The translations under genes and the position numbers were made by a program. Positions 1 through 9,013 of a stretch of 48,438 bases of DNA are shown here, one piece after another. Source of the DNA: Synechococcus sp. CS-1331 (GTDB taxonomy: Bacteria; Cyanobacteriota; Cyanobacteriia; PCC-6307; Cyanobiaceae). Numbering within the stretch: the stretch's first letter is position 1; every line of letters starts with the position of its first letter. The notes below the pieces were generated by a model that worked only from the letters and a program-made list of their open reading frames with translations, made no database searches and had not been told where the DNA came from. The stretch covers positions 1 through 48,438 of the forward strand of contig JAHLYQ010000019.1 of assembly GCA_025127975.1 (NCBI GenBank), given 5' to 3'.

Positions 1-4
1 CGCT

Positions 5-322
5 CTACGAGCGCCGGCCCTCGGGTGCACTGCTGCTGGATGGGTCCTGATCGAGTAGGTGGTCCAGCGCCTGCTGGAGCTGTTCTTTGCTCCAGTTGGT
101 CACCACAAACACCTCCTGGACGCTGCTGCCCCGGCGCGCCACCAACTTGTGGCCACCGGTGATCGCGGTGGACACCCGCAAGCGCAGCTGGGGGCTGCGC
201 CCCCGCACCCGGGAGATCACCGCGGGGGTGACAGTGGCAATTCCCGGCAAACTCGCCAGCCGCTGAAGCAGGGGGATCAGGCCCTCGATGTAGGTGCTGT
301 GGGTGATCACCACCCGGCCCAT
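5..322 (-). CDS. DUF2103 family protein
   Basis: A 105-residue protein with no signal peptide or membrane segment. Its opening ([14 protein letters not shown]) and the core around residues 30-75, including SRVRGRSPQLRLRV and GHKLVARRGSSVQEVFVV, match the cyanobacterial DUF2103 family, described as a predicted metal-binding protein. I see no cysteine cluster that would prove metal binding, and no pathway role is known. The ATG shares one base with the stop of clpS (CTGATGG arrangement), so the two genes are almost certainly translated from one message. The C-terminal tail from about residue 90 is Ser/Pro rich and likely disordered. The family call is by recall of the sequence pattern. Confidence 0.8.
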   Translation of the reverse strand: MGRVVITHSTYIEGLIPLLQRLASLPGIATVTPAVISRVRGRSPQLRLRVSTAITGGHKLVARRGSSVQEVFVVTNWSKEQLQQALDHLLDQDPSSSSAPEGRRS

Positions 323-618
323 CAGCCCTGCTCCAAAGGTGCCAGGGTCAGGCCCTCGGCGCCGAGTTGCTGGTGGTAGAGCTCAGCCTGCTCCTGGGGG
401 CCGCACCAGACCACCGCGGAGCCCTCGCCATCAATGCGGTGGGCCAGCTCCCAGGCCTGATTTGGCTGCATGGCGGGGATGTAGCGCACGAGGCACTCCA
501 CCACATGCTGAAAGGTGTTCACATCGTCGTCGAGCACCACCACCTTGAAGCTCGGGTAGCTCTGGCGAACCCGCTGTCGCTCCTGAACGGCGCCTGGGGA
601 GATCGTTGCCACAACCAA
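322..618 (-). CDS. clpS: ATP-dependent Clp protease adaptor ClpS
   Basis: ClpS binds the N-terminal domain of the Clp ATPase and delivers N-degron substrates to the Clp protease. The ClpS fold is recognisable from [20 protein letters not shown] (about residues 24-43), followed by the helix region [19 protein letters not shown]. At 98 residues it has normal length. The called start is TTG at 618; a GTG two codons later (612) would give nearly the same protein and I cannot choose between them. It lies divergently to petN and upstream of the DUF2103 gene, with which it shares one base. ClpP is encoded about 4 kb away in this window. Confidence 0.93.
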   Translation of the reverse strand: MVVATISPGAVQERQRVRQSYPSFKVVVLDDDVNTFQHVVECLVRYIPAMQPNQAWELAHRIDGEGSAVVWCGPQEQAELYHQQLGAEGLTLAPLEQG

Positions 619-682
619 AACTTATCAGGAGCGGATGGCCCCAAGCCTAGGTAAACTGGCGACAACACCGAATGGCAGTGCC

Positions 683-784
683 ATGTTGATTAGCTTTGGC
701 TGGGCTTCGCTGGCGGCCCTGTTCAGTTTCTCGATTGCCATGGTTGTCTGGGGCCGTCATGGCGACAACAGCATCAAATTCTGA
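683..784 (+). CDS. petN: Cytochrome b6f complex subunit PetN (subunit 8)
   Basis: A 33-residue single-membrane-span protein. The centre, [19 protein letters not shown], is the near-invariant PetN signature, followed by a short polar tail (HGDNSIKF). PetN is a small hydrophobic subunit at the edge of the cytochrome b6f complex in the thylakoid, needed for a stable complex that passes electrons from plastoquinol to plastocyanin or cytochrome c6. The ATG and TGA sit exactly where the family predicts. It is the first gene of a plus-strand run that continues with a 49-residue membrane protein (20 bases downstream) and cofH. Confidence 0.96.
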   Translation: MLISFGWASLAALFSFSIAMVVWGRHGDNSIKF

Positions 785-804
785 TACCAAGCTGGCGACC
801 TTCG

Positions 805-954
805 GTGCCTGAGCTGCCCATCCCCTCCCAGCTGCTCTCTGCAATCGCAGTCCTGCTCCTGCTTTTCGTCAGTGGGGGGGTGATCTACCTCTCCACGGTC
901 GAATGGCGTGATCGCCGCCGCCGCAGAGCGCTGCAAGCCAAGCGCCCTAGATGA
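805..954 (+). CDS. Small single-span membrane protein, unknown
   Basis: A GTG-started reading frame of 49 residues. After a short N-terminus (VPELPIPSQ) comes one clear hydrophobic segment at about residues 10-30 (LLSAIAVLLLLFVSGGVIYL), then a strongly basic tail (EWRDRRRRRALQAKRPR). The positive-inside rule predicts an N-out, C-in topology. Its stop TGA overlaps the ATG of cofH in an ATGA quartet, a typical arrangement for translational coupling, and it starts 20 bases after petN. I do not recognise the family. The tight coupling on one side and the credible membrane-protein composition argue that it is a real gene; the GTG start is inferred. Confidence 0.7.
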   Translation: MPELPIPSQLLSAIAVLLLLFVSGGVIYLSTVEWRDRRRRRALQAKRPR

Positions 955-2222
955 CTGAGCCCTTGCCCGCCGGGCTGGCTCCATGGGCCTGGCAGCTGGC
1001 CGCCCATCTGTTGGTGCCTCCCCCGGAAGCCCCTTGCCCCAGCAACAGCCCTGGGCGCACCCCTGACTTGGCCCACCTGCTCGAAGCTATTGGGGCAGCC
1101 CATGCCGACGGGCTGGCTCCCAATGGTTATGCCCCCCATGACCTGGCCCCCCTTGGCTTGGCCCTTTTGGGCCGCTTGCCTACGGCGGGGGATGACGAAC
1201 AGTTGCGCCTGGCTGCCGATGCCCTCCGCGCTGAAATTGCTGGCGACACGGTCACCTATGTGGTGAACCGCAATCTCAACGTCTCCAACCACTGCGTCAA
1301 GCACTGCAGCTTCTGCGCTTTTCGCCGCGATGCCGGCGACCAAGGGGCCTACTGGCTCAGCGAGGCCGAGCTCGAAGCGCGGGCAGCGGAAGCCCAACAG
1401 CTGGGAGCCACGGAGCTATGCATCCAGGGGGGGCTCAACCCCGCCGCGACGCTCAATGGCAGCCAGCTGGCCTATGCCGAGCGCCTGCTGGAGATACTGC
1501 AGCGGGCAGCTCCGGGCATTCACCTGCATGCCTTCTCACCCCAGGAGCTCCTCTACTTCGCCCAAGAGGATGGGCTGGAGCTCGATGTGGTGCTCAAGCG
1601 ACTACAGGCAGTGGGGTTGGCTTCCATTCCGGGCACGGCGGCCGAGGTGCTCAGCGAGCCCGTGCGGCGGGTCCTTTGCCCCGAGAAGCTCTCGGCTCGC
1701 GCCTGGGTTGCCGTGATGCTGCAAGTGCATCGGTGCGGTTTAGCCGCCACCAGCACCCTGATGGCGGGACACATCGAGTCGCCCGCCGATCTCGTCGCCC
1801 ACCTGCTCACCCTGGTGGCCCTGCAACGCCATGCCTGGCAAAATCAACAGGCCGGGTTCAGTGAATTTGTACTGCTTCCCTTCGTCGGTGCGGCGGCACC
1901 GGCCGCCCTGCGGGCCCGGGTCTGCCGGGACCAGCCAGAGCGAGCGGCGATGTTGCGGCTGACTGCCCAGGCCAGGATCCTTTTAGGGCCATGGTTCCGC
2001 AACCACCAGCCCAGCTGGGTGAAGCTGACCCTGGCTGGGGCCACCGAGGCCCTGCGCTGGGGCTGCAATGACCTGGGCGGCACCCTGATGGAGGAGCACA
2101 TCACCACCATGGCGGGCGCCACCGGCGGCACATTCCAGTCGCCGCAGGCCCTGGAGGCCGCTGCCTGCAGCCTGGGCCGTCCCGTGCGCCGGCGCACCAC
2201 GCTCTATGGGGTGGGGCCATGA
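951..2222 (+). CDS. cofH: FO synthase subunit 2 CofH (radical SAM)
   Basis: CofH is the radical SAM enzyme that joins 5-amino-6-(D-ribitylamino)uracil with a tyrosine-derived hydroxybenzyl unit; with CofG it makes FO (8-hydroxy-5-deazaflavin), the antenna cofactor of many cyanobacterial photolyases. The radical SAM cluster motif C-x3-C-x2-C is seen at Cys115, Cys119 and Cys122 (NHCVKHCSFCAFRR), followed by GATELCIQGGLNP and HAFSPQELLYFA, which fit CofH rather than CofG. The protein is 423 residues, slightly long because of an N-terminal extension of about 100 residues. cofG is not in the window. It overlaps both neighbours by ATGA quartets. Confidence 0.9.
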   Translation: MTEPLPAGLAPWAWQLAAHLLVPPPEAPCPSNSPGRTPDLAHLLEAIGAAHADGLAPNGYAPHDLAPLGLALLGRLPTAGDDEQLRLAADALRAEIAGDTVTYVVNRNLNVSNHCVKHCSFCAFRRDAGDQGAYWLSEAELEARAAEAQQLGATELCIQGGLNPAATLNGSQLAYAERLLEILQRAAPGIHLHAFSPQELLYFAQEDGLELDVVLKRLQAVGLASIPGTAAEVLSEPVRRVLCPEKLSARAWVAVMLQVHRCGLAATSTLMAGHIESPADLVAHLLTLVALQRHAWQNQQAGFSEFVLLPFVGAAAPAALRARVCRDQPERAAMLRLTAQARILLGPWFRNHQPSWVKLTLAGATEALRWGCNDLGGTLMEEHITTMAGATGGTFQSPQALEAAACSLGRPVRRRTTLYGVGP

Positions 2223-3565
2223 GGCGCACCGCAGCTCTGACGGCCCTGCTGGTGCTGGTTCCTGGTCTGCTGCTGTGGCGGTGGCCCCGCCCCCGGGCCC
2301 TGGGTTTGGCGAGGCTGCTGCCCCAGACAGCCCTGTTGCAGAGTTTTCCCGCATCGCCCCAGCGAGCCATTCCCGTCCTGTGGAGCCAAAGGCTCGGCAG
2401 CCCCTTGGCGGAGAGGATCTGGCGCCAGCAGCGCCGAATCTGGTGGCAGTTTTGGGGGCGCGATGGGGATGGTGGCCCCTACCTGGCCTTTGCCGCCCCC
2501 AGCTCCCAGCCCCTGCCCCCCCTTGGCCTGCGGGTAGACGATCTGGTGGTGGTGGCGCCAGACCCCCTTTCCCAGCGACTGCTGCAGGACCAGCTCAAGT
2601 TGTCCGGACGCCAGCCCCGGGGCCTGGAGCAGCGCTGCCTGCAGCGCCTCCAGCAGGAACAGGCGGTGTTCTGGTCGCCCCTGGGCCTGGGTTTGCTGGC
2701 TGGGCCCATGGCCCCCTTGCTGCAACGGTTCCAGGAGGGGTGCTTGAGCCTCAGTCTCCAGGGCTCGAATCTCGCCATGGAGGGTGAGGCGAGCTCGACC
2801 AGCGGCATCCTGGCCCGGCCGGGAAGGCTTGCTCCCCTGCCTGGGCTGGAGCCGCTGCCGGCGGACCTGCTGTTGGAGTGGCGGGGGCCGGCCCTGGAGG
2901 GAGTTTTGCAGGGTCTGCTCAGCCGTCAGTTAATTCGGGAACCGTTGGCCGCCCGCTACGGGATCGGCGAAGGTCAGTTGGCCCTGCTTGGTTCAGCTCC
3001 TTTTGCCCTGCGGCTTCGCCCGGTGTCCAAGGGGCCCTTCCAGGCGAGCCTGGAGCTCGAACTTCAAGTTGGGGCAGAGCGCAAGCCCTGGACCCGGCTG
3101 CTGAGCACCCTGGTGCCGGCGATCCAAACCCAGGGGCTGGAAGCTGCTTCCTCGGGTTCACCCACCCTGCCCGCCACAACCTGGCGACGCCAGGACGGCC
3201 AGGTGGTGGGGGGCTGGCGCTGGCTGCTGCCCTCCAGCGGTCCACCCCGCTTGCTGCTGTTTCTGGGGCCCCAACCTCCGCTTCTGGCCCAACCCTTGCC
3301 CAAGGTGTCCCAGAGCGGCCCAGCCCTGACAAGCCCGACCCTGACCAGTCCAGAAATGGCTGCTGCGATGGTGCTGCGGGCCCGGCCCCAGGCGCTGGCT
3401 CGGCTTGGTCTGCTGCCAACGGAGCTGCCGTTGCCGCTGCAGCAATCGGGCCAGCTCGATCTGGTGGCTTTTCAGGCGGCCGGCCGAGGCCGCGCCCTGG
3501 CCTCTCCCCTCAGCCAGCTGATGGGGCGGCTTCAGCTGCAGCAGGCTCGCCCGCCGGCTCGCTAG
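2219..3565 (+). CDS. Membrane-anchored protein of unknown function (possibly DUF3352-like)
   Basis: A 448-residue protein starting with a basic and hydrophobic segment (MRRTAALTALLVLVPGLLLW) that looks like an uncleaved signal anchor. The rest is soluble, rich in Leu, Pro, Gln and Arg, and presumably periplasmic or lumenal. The organisation, with an N-terminal anchor followed by a long leucine-rich body that ends in SQLMGRLQL, recalls cyanobacterial DUF3352 proteins, but the match is weak and from memory. Its ATG lies inside the stop of cofH (ATGA), so it is probably cotranslated with cofH. The last 56 bases overlap the 3' end of the convergent thf1 gene. Confidence 0.75.
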   Translation: MRRTAALTALLVLVPGLLLWRWPRPRALGLARLLPQTALLQSFPASPQRAIPVLWSQRLGSPLAERIWRQQRRIWWQFWGRDGDGGPYLAFAAPSSQPLPPLGLRVDDLVVVAPDPLSQRLLQDQLKLSGRQPRGLEQRCLQRLQQEQAVFWSPLGLGLLAGPMAPLLQRFQEGCLSLSLQGSNLAMEGEASSTSGILARPGRLAPLPGLEPLPADLLLEWRGPALEGVLQGLLSRQLIREPLAARYGIGEGQLALLGSAPFALRLRPVSKGPFQASLELELQVGAERKPWTRLLSTLVPAIQTQGLEAASSGSPTLPATTWRRQDGQVVGGWRWLLPSSGPPRLLLFLGPQPPLLAQPLPKVSQSGPALTSPTLTSPEMAAAMVLRARPQALARLGLLPTELPLPLQQSGQLDLVAFQAAGRGRALASPLSQLMGRLQLQQARPPAR

Positions 3566-4247
3566 GGGCCCCATCGCCGGGGGAGGGCTGTTGTTGCCGC
3601 TCCCGTTTGCGACGCTCGGCGGCAACGGTTTCTTCCATCAGCTCCACCGCCTGGACCATCTTTTCCAGATTTGCGGCATAGAGACTGAGATCTTTGTCGA
3701 GACGATCCTTGAGCAGGCCCAGGGCACTACCTAGGTCGTGGGCATAGCTGCGCAGTGCGGAGGGATCCATGGCATCGGCTCCCTGGGCTTGCTCCAGCAG
3801 GCTCAGCAAGCCCACGGCCATCAGCCGTGAATAGTGGAAGTCTGGGCGGCGGATACCTGCTAAGGCTGCCGCCACAGGCTCGGGAGCTCCGGCACCGGCC
3901 TGCTCGATCCATTGCTGCACCTCCTCAACGCTGTGACTGCCCATGGCAGCAATGGCCGCATCGCGCTGCTGGCGCATGGACTGGGAGTCAAAACCTGAGG
4001 CGCTGCAGATGGCGCTGAGCAGGAGCTCCCGGTGGGCATCCGGGCGATAGCCCTTCGAAAACCCGTCAAAAACCTGCACCAGCCCTGCGGCAAAGAGGGG
4101 ATCGCTGCGGAAGCCAGCCTGGCGACTGAGCAGGTGGAGTTCGACCAGCAGCTCATCCACCATCCGCCTGTAGAGGGGCGCGATCACGTAGGGGAAGGCG
4201 CTGTGGAAGGCGCGCTTGCTGTCGGCAACGGTGAGGGCTGCGCTCAC
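3510..4247 (-). CDS. thf1: Photosystem II biogenesis protein Thf1/Psb29
   Basis: A 245-residue member of the THYLAKOID FORMATION 1 (Psb29) family, recognised from TVADSKRAFHSAFPYVI, the following MVDELLVELHLL, and FDGFSKGYRPD. In cyanobacteria Psb29 associates with photosystem II and is needed for normal accumulation of the FtsH protease complexes that repair it; an ftsH gene is present 1.1 kb downstream. The C-terminus (residues 185-235) is charged and likely coiled coil, ending in a low-complexity Pro/Ala/Glu tail. The start is GTG at 4247. The tail overlaps the convergent upstream gene by 56 bases. Confidence 0.93.
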   Translation of the reverse strand: MSAALTVADSKRAFHSAFPYVIAPLYRRMVDELLVELHLLSRQAGFRSDPLFAAGLVQVFDGFSKGYRPDAHRELLLSAICSASGFDSQSMRQQRDAAIAAMGSHSVEEVQQWIEQAGAGAPEPVAAALAGIRRPDFHYSRLMAVGLLSLLEQAQGADAMDPSALRSYAHDLGSALGLLKDRLDKDLSLYAANLEKMVQAVELMEETVAAERRKRERQQQPSPGDGAPSEPAGEPAAAEAAPSAG

Positions 4248-4324
4248 GCGAAATCAGGCTCGGGGTGGATCGACCCTAGCTGCCCAGGCTCAGTAGGATC
4301 GAACCCTGTTTGAGCAGCTGCTCC

Positions 4325-4915
4325 ATGATCCCGATCGTGATTGAAGAGTCGGGCCGGGGAGAACGGGCATTCGACATCTATTCCCGGCTACTGCGGGAGC
4401 GCATTATTTTTTTGGGGGAGCCCGTAACTTCTGAATCGGCGAACAGGGTGGTGGCCCAGCTTCTATTTCTAGAGGCCGAAGATCCCGACAAGGACATATT
4501 TATGTACATCAACTCCCCCGGTGGCTCTGTATATGATGGCCTCGGAATATTTGATACAATGCAGCATATCAAGCCCGATGTGCAAACAGTTTGTGTTGGC
4601 CTAGCCGCCTCCATGGGTGCCTTCTTGCTCTGTGCCGGCAGCAAGGGCAAGCGCAGCAGCCTTACCCATTCGCGGATCATGATTCACCAGCCCCTTGGCG
4701 GCGCCCGCGGCCAGGCCAGCGACATCCGCATCCAGGCCGACGAAATCCTCTACCTCAAAAAGAAGCTCAACCAGGAGCTGGCCGACCGCACCGACCAACC
4801 CCTGAGCCGCATCGAGGAGGATACCGACCGGGACTTTTTCATGTCACCGGCCGAGGCCGTCAGTTACGGGCTGATCGACAAGGTGATCGAGAAGCGCCCA
4901 GTTCGCCCGGTCTGA
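4325..4915 (+). CDS. clpP: ATP-dependent Clp protease proteolytic subunit ClpP
   Basis: The serine protease subunit of the Clp complex, 196 residues. The nucleophile serine lies in [14 protein letters not shown], the histidine in [10 protein letters not shown], and the third residue of the triad is expected in [11 protein letters not shown], where Asp residues are present. The substrate loop [14 protein letters not shown] is intact. I use the ATG at 4325, since [20 protein letters not shown] is the conserved cyanobacterial start; an in-frame TTG at 4310 would add five residues that the family lacks. It is divergent from thf1, and a ferredoxin gene follows 127 bases downstream. The paralogue type (ClpP2-like or other) is not assigned. 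Confidence 0.96.
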   Translation: MIPIVIEESGRGERAFDIYSRLLRERIIFLGEPVTSESANRVVAQLLFLEAEDPDKDIFMYINSPGGSVYDGLGIFDTMQHIKPDVQTVCVGLAASMGAFLLCAGSKGKRSSLTHSRIMIHQPLGGARGQASDIRIQADEILYLKKKLNQELADRTDQPLSRIEEDTDRDFFMSPAEAVSYGLIDKVIEKRPVRPV

Positions 4916-5042
4916 AACCGAGCAATGCCAGGCTAGGGAGCAGCTGGGATCTGAATTTGAACATCAACCCTGCCTCGGTAGCGAGGATCACCCAAATTCG
5001 GCGGCGATCCGTCTGGAATTGAGGTTTGAATTTGACCTTCCC

Positions 5043-5324
5043 ATGGCGAGCTACACGATCACGCTGAGCACCGGCGCCAGCTTTCCCTGCGCCGATGACA
5101 CCTACATTCTCGATGCGGCTGAGGAGCAGGGCATTGACCTGGCCTTCTCCTGCCGGGCTGGGGCCTGCAGCACCTGTGCAGGCAAGGTGAGCTCAGGCGC
5201 CGTAGATCAGAGCGATCAGAGTTTCCTAGATGACGACCAAATCGGCGCCGGCTACGCACTTTTGTGCGTGAGCTACCCCCTGGCTGATTGCACGATCACG
5301 CCCGACGTCGAGGAAGAGCTCTGA
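5043..5324 (+). CDS. Plant-type [2Fe-2S] ferredoxin (PetF-like)
   Basis: A 93-residue soluble ferredoxin. The cluster ligands are present as C-x4-C-x2-C in [14 protein letters not shown], and the fourth in [21 protein letters not shown] and the acidic C-terminus (EEEL) are typical of photosynthetic ferredoxins that accept electrons from photosystem I and serve FNR and other reductases. It is slightly short because the first loop after [11 protein letters not shown] is trimmed. The ATG at 5043 is preferred over an in-frame TTG at 5019, because MASY is the usual family start. Whether it is the main PetF or a minor isoform cannot be told from this window. Confidence 0.92.
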   Translation: MASYTITLSTGASFPCADDTYILDAAEEQGIDLAFSCRAGACSTCAGKVSSGAVDQSDQSFLDDDQIGAGYALLCVSYPLADCTITPDVEEEL

Positions 5325-5334
5325 TCTCCCTAAG

Positions 5335-5354
5335 GCCCAGGCTCAGGCCTGGGC
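5335..5354. terminator. Hairpin at the convergent ends of the ferredoxin and ftsH genes
   Basis: A perfect 8-base stem (GCCCAGGC / GCCTGGGC) with a 4-base loop spans the gap between the ferredoxin stop and the ftsH stop and includes the last ftsH codons. Neither side is followed by a long T run, so it may slow or stabilise 3' ends rather than be a classical intrinsic terminator. Confidence 0.45.
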
Positions 5355-7298
5355 TGGTTCTACCACCGGGACGGCTGGGCTGATGTCTGCGAGTAGGGGC
5401 GAATAGCGTTCCTTTTCAGGAATTTGGGCAAATTCAGCCACGATGGTGCGAAATTCATCGCCATCGAGGGTTTCCTTTTCGATAAGCAACTCAACCATCC
5501 GATCCATGCAGCTGCGCTGGGCGGCAACAAGCTTCACGGTATCGATATAACAAGATTGAACGATTTGCCGCACGGCATCATCAATTTTGCTGGCCAGCCG
5601 ATCAGAGCCATCGCTGCGGGTCATCAGGTCCCGCCCCAGGAATACCTCCTGGTTGCCGGCCTCAAAGGACACCTGGCCCAGGTCACTCATGCCGAAGCGA
5701 GTCACCATCTGGCGGGCGATCGAGGCCACCTGCTGGATGTCCCCGCCGGCACCGGTTGTGACTTCTGCATGGCCGAAGACAACCTCTTCAGCCGCCCTAC
5801 CACCCAGGGCTCCCATAATTCGGGCCCTGAGCTGGGCTCTGCTGACGAGCATCTGCTCTTCATCAGGTGCAAACCAGGTGAGGCCTTGGGCCTGGCCGCG
5901 GGGAATCAGGGTGACCTTCTGGACCGGATCGTGGGCCTGCACCAGGGTGCCCACCAGGGCATGGCCCACCTCGTGATAGGCGATCAGACGCTTACTGCGT
6001 CCGTCGGTGAGGGGTTTGCCCTCCATGCCGGCGATGACCCTGTCGACGGCATCGTCGATTTCGGCCAAGCCGGTGGCCTCCTTGCGACGACGGGCTGTGA
6101 GAATTGCCGCCTCATTAAGCAAGTTGGCCAGATCCGCACCGGAAAATCCTGGGGTTCGGCGGGCAATTGCCTCGAGGCTCACATCTGCCGCCAAAACCTT
6201 GTTGCGGCTGTGCACCTTCAGCACTGAAAGCCGGCCCTTGATATCCGGCACGTCAACCTGCACCTGGCGATCGAAGCGACCCGGCCTCAGCAGGGCGGAA
6301 TCCAGCACATCGGCCCGGTTCGTGGCCGCAATGATGATGATGCCGCTGTTGCCTTCAAAGCCATCCATCTCGGTGAGGAGCTGGTTGAGGGTCTGCTCCC
6401 GCTCGTCGTTTCCACCGCCCACCCCGGCACCGCGTTGACGGCCGACCGCATCGATCTCATCGATGAAGATCAAGCAGGGGCTGTTCTCCTTGGCCCGTTT
6501 GAACAGGTCCCGCACCCGGCTGGCGCCGACGCCCACAAACATCTCAACGAATTCAGATCCGGAGAGCGAGAAAAAGGGCACTCCTGCTTCCCCTGCGATC
6601 GCTTTTGCCAGCAGTGTTTTGCCGGTGCCAGGGGGACCAACCAGCAGCACACCCTTGGGGATTTTGGCGCCGACGGAGGTGAATCTCTCCGGAGTCTTGA
6701 GGAAGGTCACCACTTCCTGCAGGTCCTGCTTGGCCTCCTCCACCCCAGCCACGTCGTCAAACTTGACGCCCGTCTCAGCCTCCATGGCGAAGCGGGCCTT
6801 GGTCTTACCAAACTGCATTGCCTGGCCAGGGCCACCGGGCATCCCGCTGCCCCTGCGGGCCAGGAACACCAGCGAGCCGATCAGCAGCAGGGGGAACAGC
6901 AGGTTGCCGAGCAGGCCGAGCACCGGCGGTGCGCTCTTGGGCGGGTGAATGTCAAAACTGATCCCCTGCTCCTTGAGGTTGTTGACCAGCTCGGGGGCAA
7001 CCCCGGGCAGATCTACCCGCAGCCGCTGCACCCTGTTGTCCAGGTCGGGATCCACCGCCTCGATCACAGCCGTGCGGCCGCCGTCATAGATGTCAACTGC
7101 GGTCACCCGGCCGGCATCGACGTAATCGAGGAATCGGCCGTAACTCATGCGGGCTACCGCCGCATTGCGAGGAGCCTCGTTCGCAGTATTTGGGTTGAAG
7201 CGGGGCGTACCGCCGTTACCAAGCAGCTGCCAGCCGAGGAAGGCCACCACGGCCAAAGGCAGCAGCCAGAGAGCAATTAGACGCCACCGCTGATTCAT
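5343..7298 (-). CDS. ftsH: ATP-dependent zinc metalloprotease FtsH (FtsH2-like)
   Basis: A 651-residue membrane-bound AAA protease. An N-terminal span (about residues 8-25) and a second one (about 128-146, [20 protein letters not shown]) flank a lumenal or periplasmic domain. The AAA module has Walker A GPPGTGKT at about 219-226, Walker [11 protein letters not shown] and an SRH region [20 protein letters not shown]. The zinc site is HEVGH at about 441-445. In cyanobacteria FtsH hetero-hexamers remove damaged D1 during photosystem II repair; the N-terminal stretch [20 protein letters not shown] resembles the FtsH2 type, though the assignment by eye is tentative. It lies downstream of the DUF1830 gene on the same strand. 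Confidence 0.95.
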   Translation of the reverse strand: MNQRWRLIALWLLPLAVVAFLGWQLLGNGGTPRFNPNTANEAPRNAAVARMSYGRFLDYVDAGRVTAVDIYDGGRTAVIEAVDPDLDNRVQRLRVDLPGVAPELVNNLKEQGISFDIHPPKSAPPVLGLLGNLLFPLLLIGSLVFLARRGSGMPGGPGQAMQFGKTKARFAMEAETGVKFDDVAGVEEAKQDLQEVVTFLKTPERFTSVGAKIPKGVLLVGPPGTGKTLLAKAIAGEAGVPFFSLSGSEFVEMFVGVGASRVRDLFKRAKENSPCLIFIDEIDAVGRQRGAGVGGGNDEREQTLNQLLTEMDGFEGNSGIIIIAATNRADVLDSALLRPGRFDRQVQVDVPDIKGRLSVLKVHSRNKVLAADVSLEAIARRTPGFSGADLANLLNEAAILTARRRKEATGLAEIDDAVDRVIAGMEGKPLTDGRSKRLIAYHEVGHALVGTLVQAHDPVQKVTLIPRGQAQGLTWFAPDEEQMLVSRAQLRARIMGALGGRAAEEVVFGHAEVTTGAGGDIQQVASIARQMVTRFGMSDLGQVSFEAGNQEVFLGRDLMTRSDGSDRLASKIDDAVRQIVQSCYIDTVKLVAAQRSCMDRMVELLIEKETLDGDEFRTIVAEFAQIPEKERYSPLLADISPAVPVVEPAQA

Positions 7299-7366
7299 AA
7301 CTGACCCGCTTTCTTACCGAGTGTAACGGCGCTGGGGTCCCCGATCGCTGACCCGCCCAGGGCGCT

Positions 7367-7660
7367 TCAGACAGCGTCAGACCAGCTGAACTCCCATGGG
7401 CTGGCGGATTGGACCAGGTCAACCTGGGGCGAAGCGGCTGGGATATCGATGCCGAGCTCTTCAGCCTGGAGTGTCTCCAGCAGTTCCGGCCCGCCCAGCC
7501 CATGGGTCCAGACCTTCACTTCGCTGGTGGGGGGGCACTCAAAACTGAGCAGCTCGAAGGGAAAGACAACCCGCTCCAGAAAAAACTCGTTGGGGCCAAC
7601 GCAACGCATGATCACCATGCGGCTACTGCTGTTTCTGTAGCTGCAAGCCAGGACAGTCAA
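7367..7660 (-). CDS. DUF1830 family protein
   Basis: A 97-residue soluble protein. The cysteine and arginine-rich opening followed by FFLERVVFPFELLSFECPP and the later LGIDIPA match DUF1830, a small cyanobacterial family with the pattern FERVVFPG-x-RLLFEA and unknown function. The start is TTG at 7660; starting at the next methionine (about residue 15) would cut off the conserved CSYRN segment. It sits between the ABC permease (97 bases upstream, same strand) and ftsH (68 bases downstream), so it may be part of their transcript or have its own promoter in the AT-richer 97-base gap. Confidence 0.8.
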   Translation of the reverse strand: MTVLACSYRNSSSRMVIMRCVGPNEFFLERVVFPFELLSFECPPTSEVKVWTHGLGGPELLETLQAEELGIDIPAASPQVDLVQSASPWEFSWSDAV

Positions 7661-7757
7661 AATCGATGCCGGATAACAGCCCCATCAAGCCACTGCTTAT
7701 TTGGAGTTTTGGTGACCAAGGGCACCCTTTTGTGCTCTTTATATTTGTTTCGGTTTG

Positions 7758-8987
7758 TCAGAGGCTGCGCAGGGCGACGATGGGATCGAGTTGGGCGGCC
7801 CGGCGCGCTGGCACCACTCCGAAGAAGAGGCCGATGGAGCCCGAAAGGACCACCGTTCCCAGCACGGTGCTGGCGCCGATAGCCGCGGGCAGGGGGGTCA
7901 CCAGGGCGACCAAGGCCACGGTGCCGATGCCCACCGCACTGCCGATCAAGCCGCCCAGGCTGGCCAGCACCAGGGACTCCACCAGAAACTGCAGCAGCAC
8001 ATCGCCACTGCGGGCCCCTAGAGCTTTGCGCAAGCCGATTTCCTCGGTGCGCTCGCTCACTGACACCAACATGATGTTCATGATGCCGATACCACCCACG
8101 AGCAGGGATACGGCTCCAATGGCGCCCAGCATCAAGGTGAGCCCGCCGGTGATGGTGCTCACGATGGTGAGGGCATCCTTCTGGGAGCGCACGGCAAAGT
8201 CGTCTTCCCGCAGGATTCGGTGCCGCTGGCGCAGCAGGTTGGTGATCTGGAAGCTGGCCGCCCCAGTGCTCTGCTCATCGCGGGCTTCGACACTGATGAA
8301 GTTGAGGTTGACGCCGTAGGTGGGATCCCGACCTGAAAGTTTGCTCACCATCGTGGTGAGGGGGATGTAGCCGTTTTCATCCTGGTTCTGGCCGAATACG
8401 GCTCCCTTCGGCTCGAGCACGCCGATTACTTCAAACAGCTGGTTGCGGATGCGCAGCTGGCGACCCACAGCGGCCTTGCCCGGGAACATCTTGCTGCCCA
8501 GGTCAGGCCCGACCACCAGCACATTGCGGGCCGCATTGAGATCGCTGGCAGTAAAAAAACGCCCCTGGGCCATTTCAAATTGACGCACGGGCAGAAATTC
8601 AGGGGTCACCCCAGAAACCGAGGCGGTGCCACTGACCGAACCGGCCTGGAGAACCTCACTCAGGGTGATCTGGGGGGCAACCCGCTTGACGCTGGGCACC
8701 TGCTCAGCGATGGCCTGGGCGTCTTCGAACACCAGGGTCTTGGGAAAATCAATGCCCTGGCGGCGGGTGTCGTTGTTGCCTGGCACAACAAAAAGCACAT
8801 TTGCGCCCAGGTTGCTCAGCTGACCCTCAGCCAGGTTCTGGGCGCCCTTGCCAACCCCCACCAGGGTTATCACCGAAGCATTGCCGATCACAATGCCGAG
8901 CATGGTGAGCAGGCTGCGCAGCTTGTTGGCGCGCAGGGTGGAGAGGGCCATCCCCACCGATTCGCGCACTGGGAGTTTGGATGTCAT
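7758..8987 (-). CDS. MacB-type ABC transporter permease
   Basis: A 409-residue permease of the MacB/FtsX type. After an N-terminal membrane segment (SLLTMLGIVIGNASVITLVG, residues about 25-44) comes a large periplasmic domain (about 50-280), then three membrane spans near residues 285-310, 335-365 and 375-395, with the family motif SVSERTEEIGLRKALGAR between the first two. Such permeases act with a separate ATPase and often a periplasmic adaptor in export of lipids, peptides or macrolides, or in mechanotransmission. No ATPase gene is adjacent. It starts 26 bases after pyk on the same strand, so the two are probably cotranscribed. The substrate is unknown. Confidence 0.88.
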   Translation of the reverse strand: MTSKLPVRESVGMALSTLRANKLRSLLTMLGIVIGNASVITLVGVGKGAQNLAEGQLSNLGANVLFVVPGNNDTRRQGIDFPKTLVFEDAQAIAEQVPSVKRVAPQITLSEVLQAGSVSGTASVSGVTPEFLPVRQFEMAQGRFFTASDLNAARNVLVVGPDLGSKMFPGKAAVGRQLRIRNQLFEVIGVLEPKGAVFGQNQDENGYIPLTTMVSKLSGRDPTYGVNLNFISVEARDEQSTGAASFQITNLLRQRHRILREDDFAVRSQKDALTIVSTITGGLTLMLGAIGAVSLLVGGIGIMNIMLVSVSERTEEIGLRKALGARSGDVLLQFLVESLVLASLGGLIGSAVGIGTVALVALVTPLPAAIGASTVLGTVVLSGSIGLFFGVVPARRAAQLDPIVALRSL

Positions 8988-9013
8988 GGCTGCCGGAACC
9001 AGCTCTGCAGTGC

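Noticed and set aside
3510..3565. 56-base overlap of convergent genes as sign of a frameshift
   Set aside because: Both C-termini are low complexity and both frames are intact; compact genomes show such overlaps.
6595..6602. HIP1 octamer GCGATCGC; further copies near 33200 and 35610
   Set aside because: Only a few copies were seen, which is no more than expected in a GC-rich window; not reported as a repeat family.
7661..7757. Palindrome TTGGTGACCAA near 7710 as a terminator
   Set aside because: Short stem without loop or T run. It could be an operator, but there is no second copy to support this.
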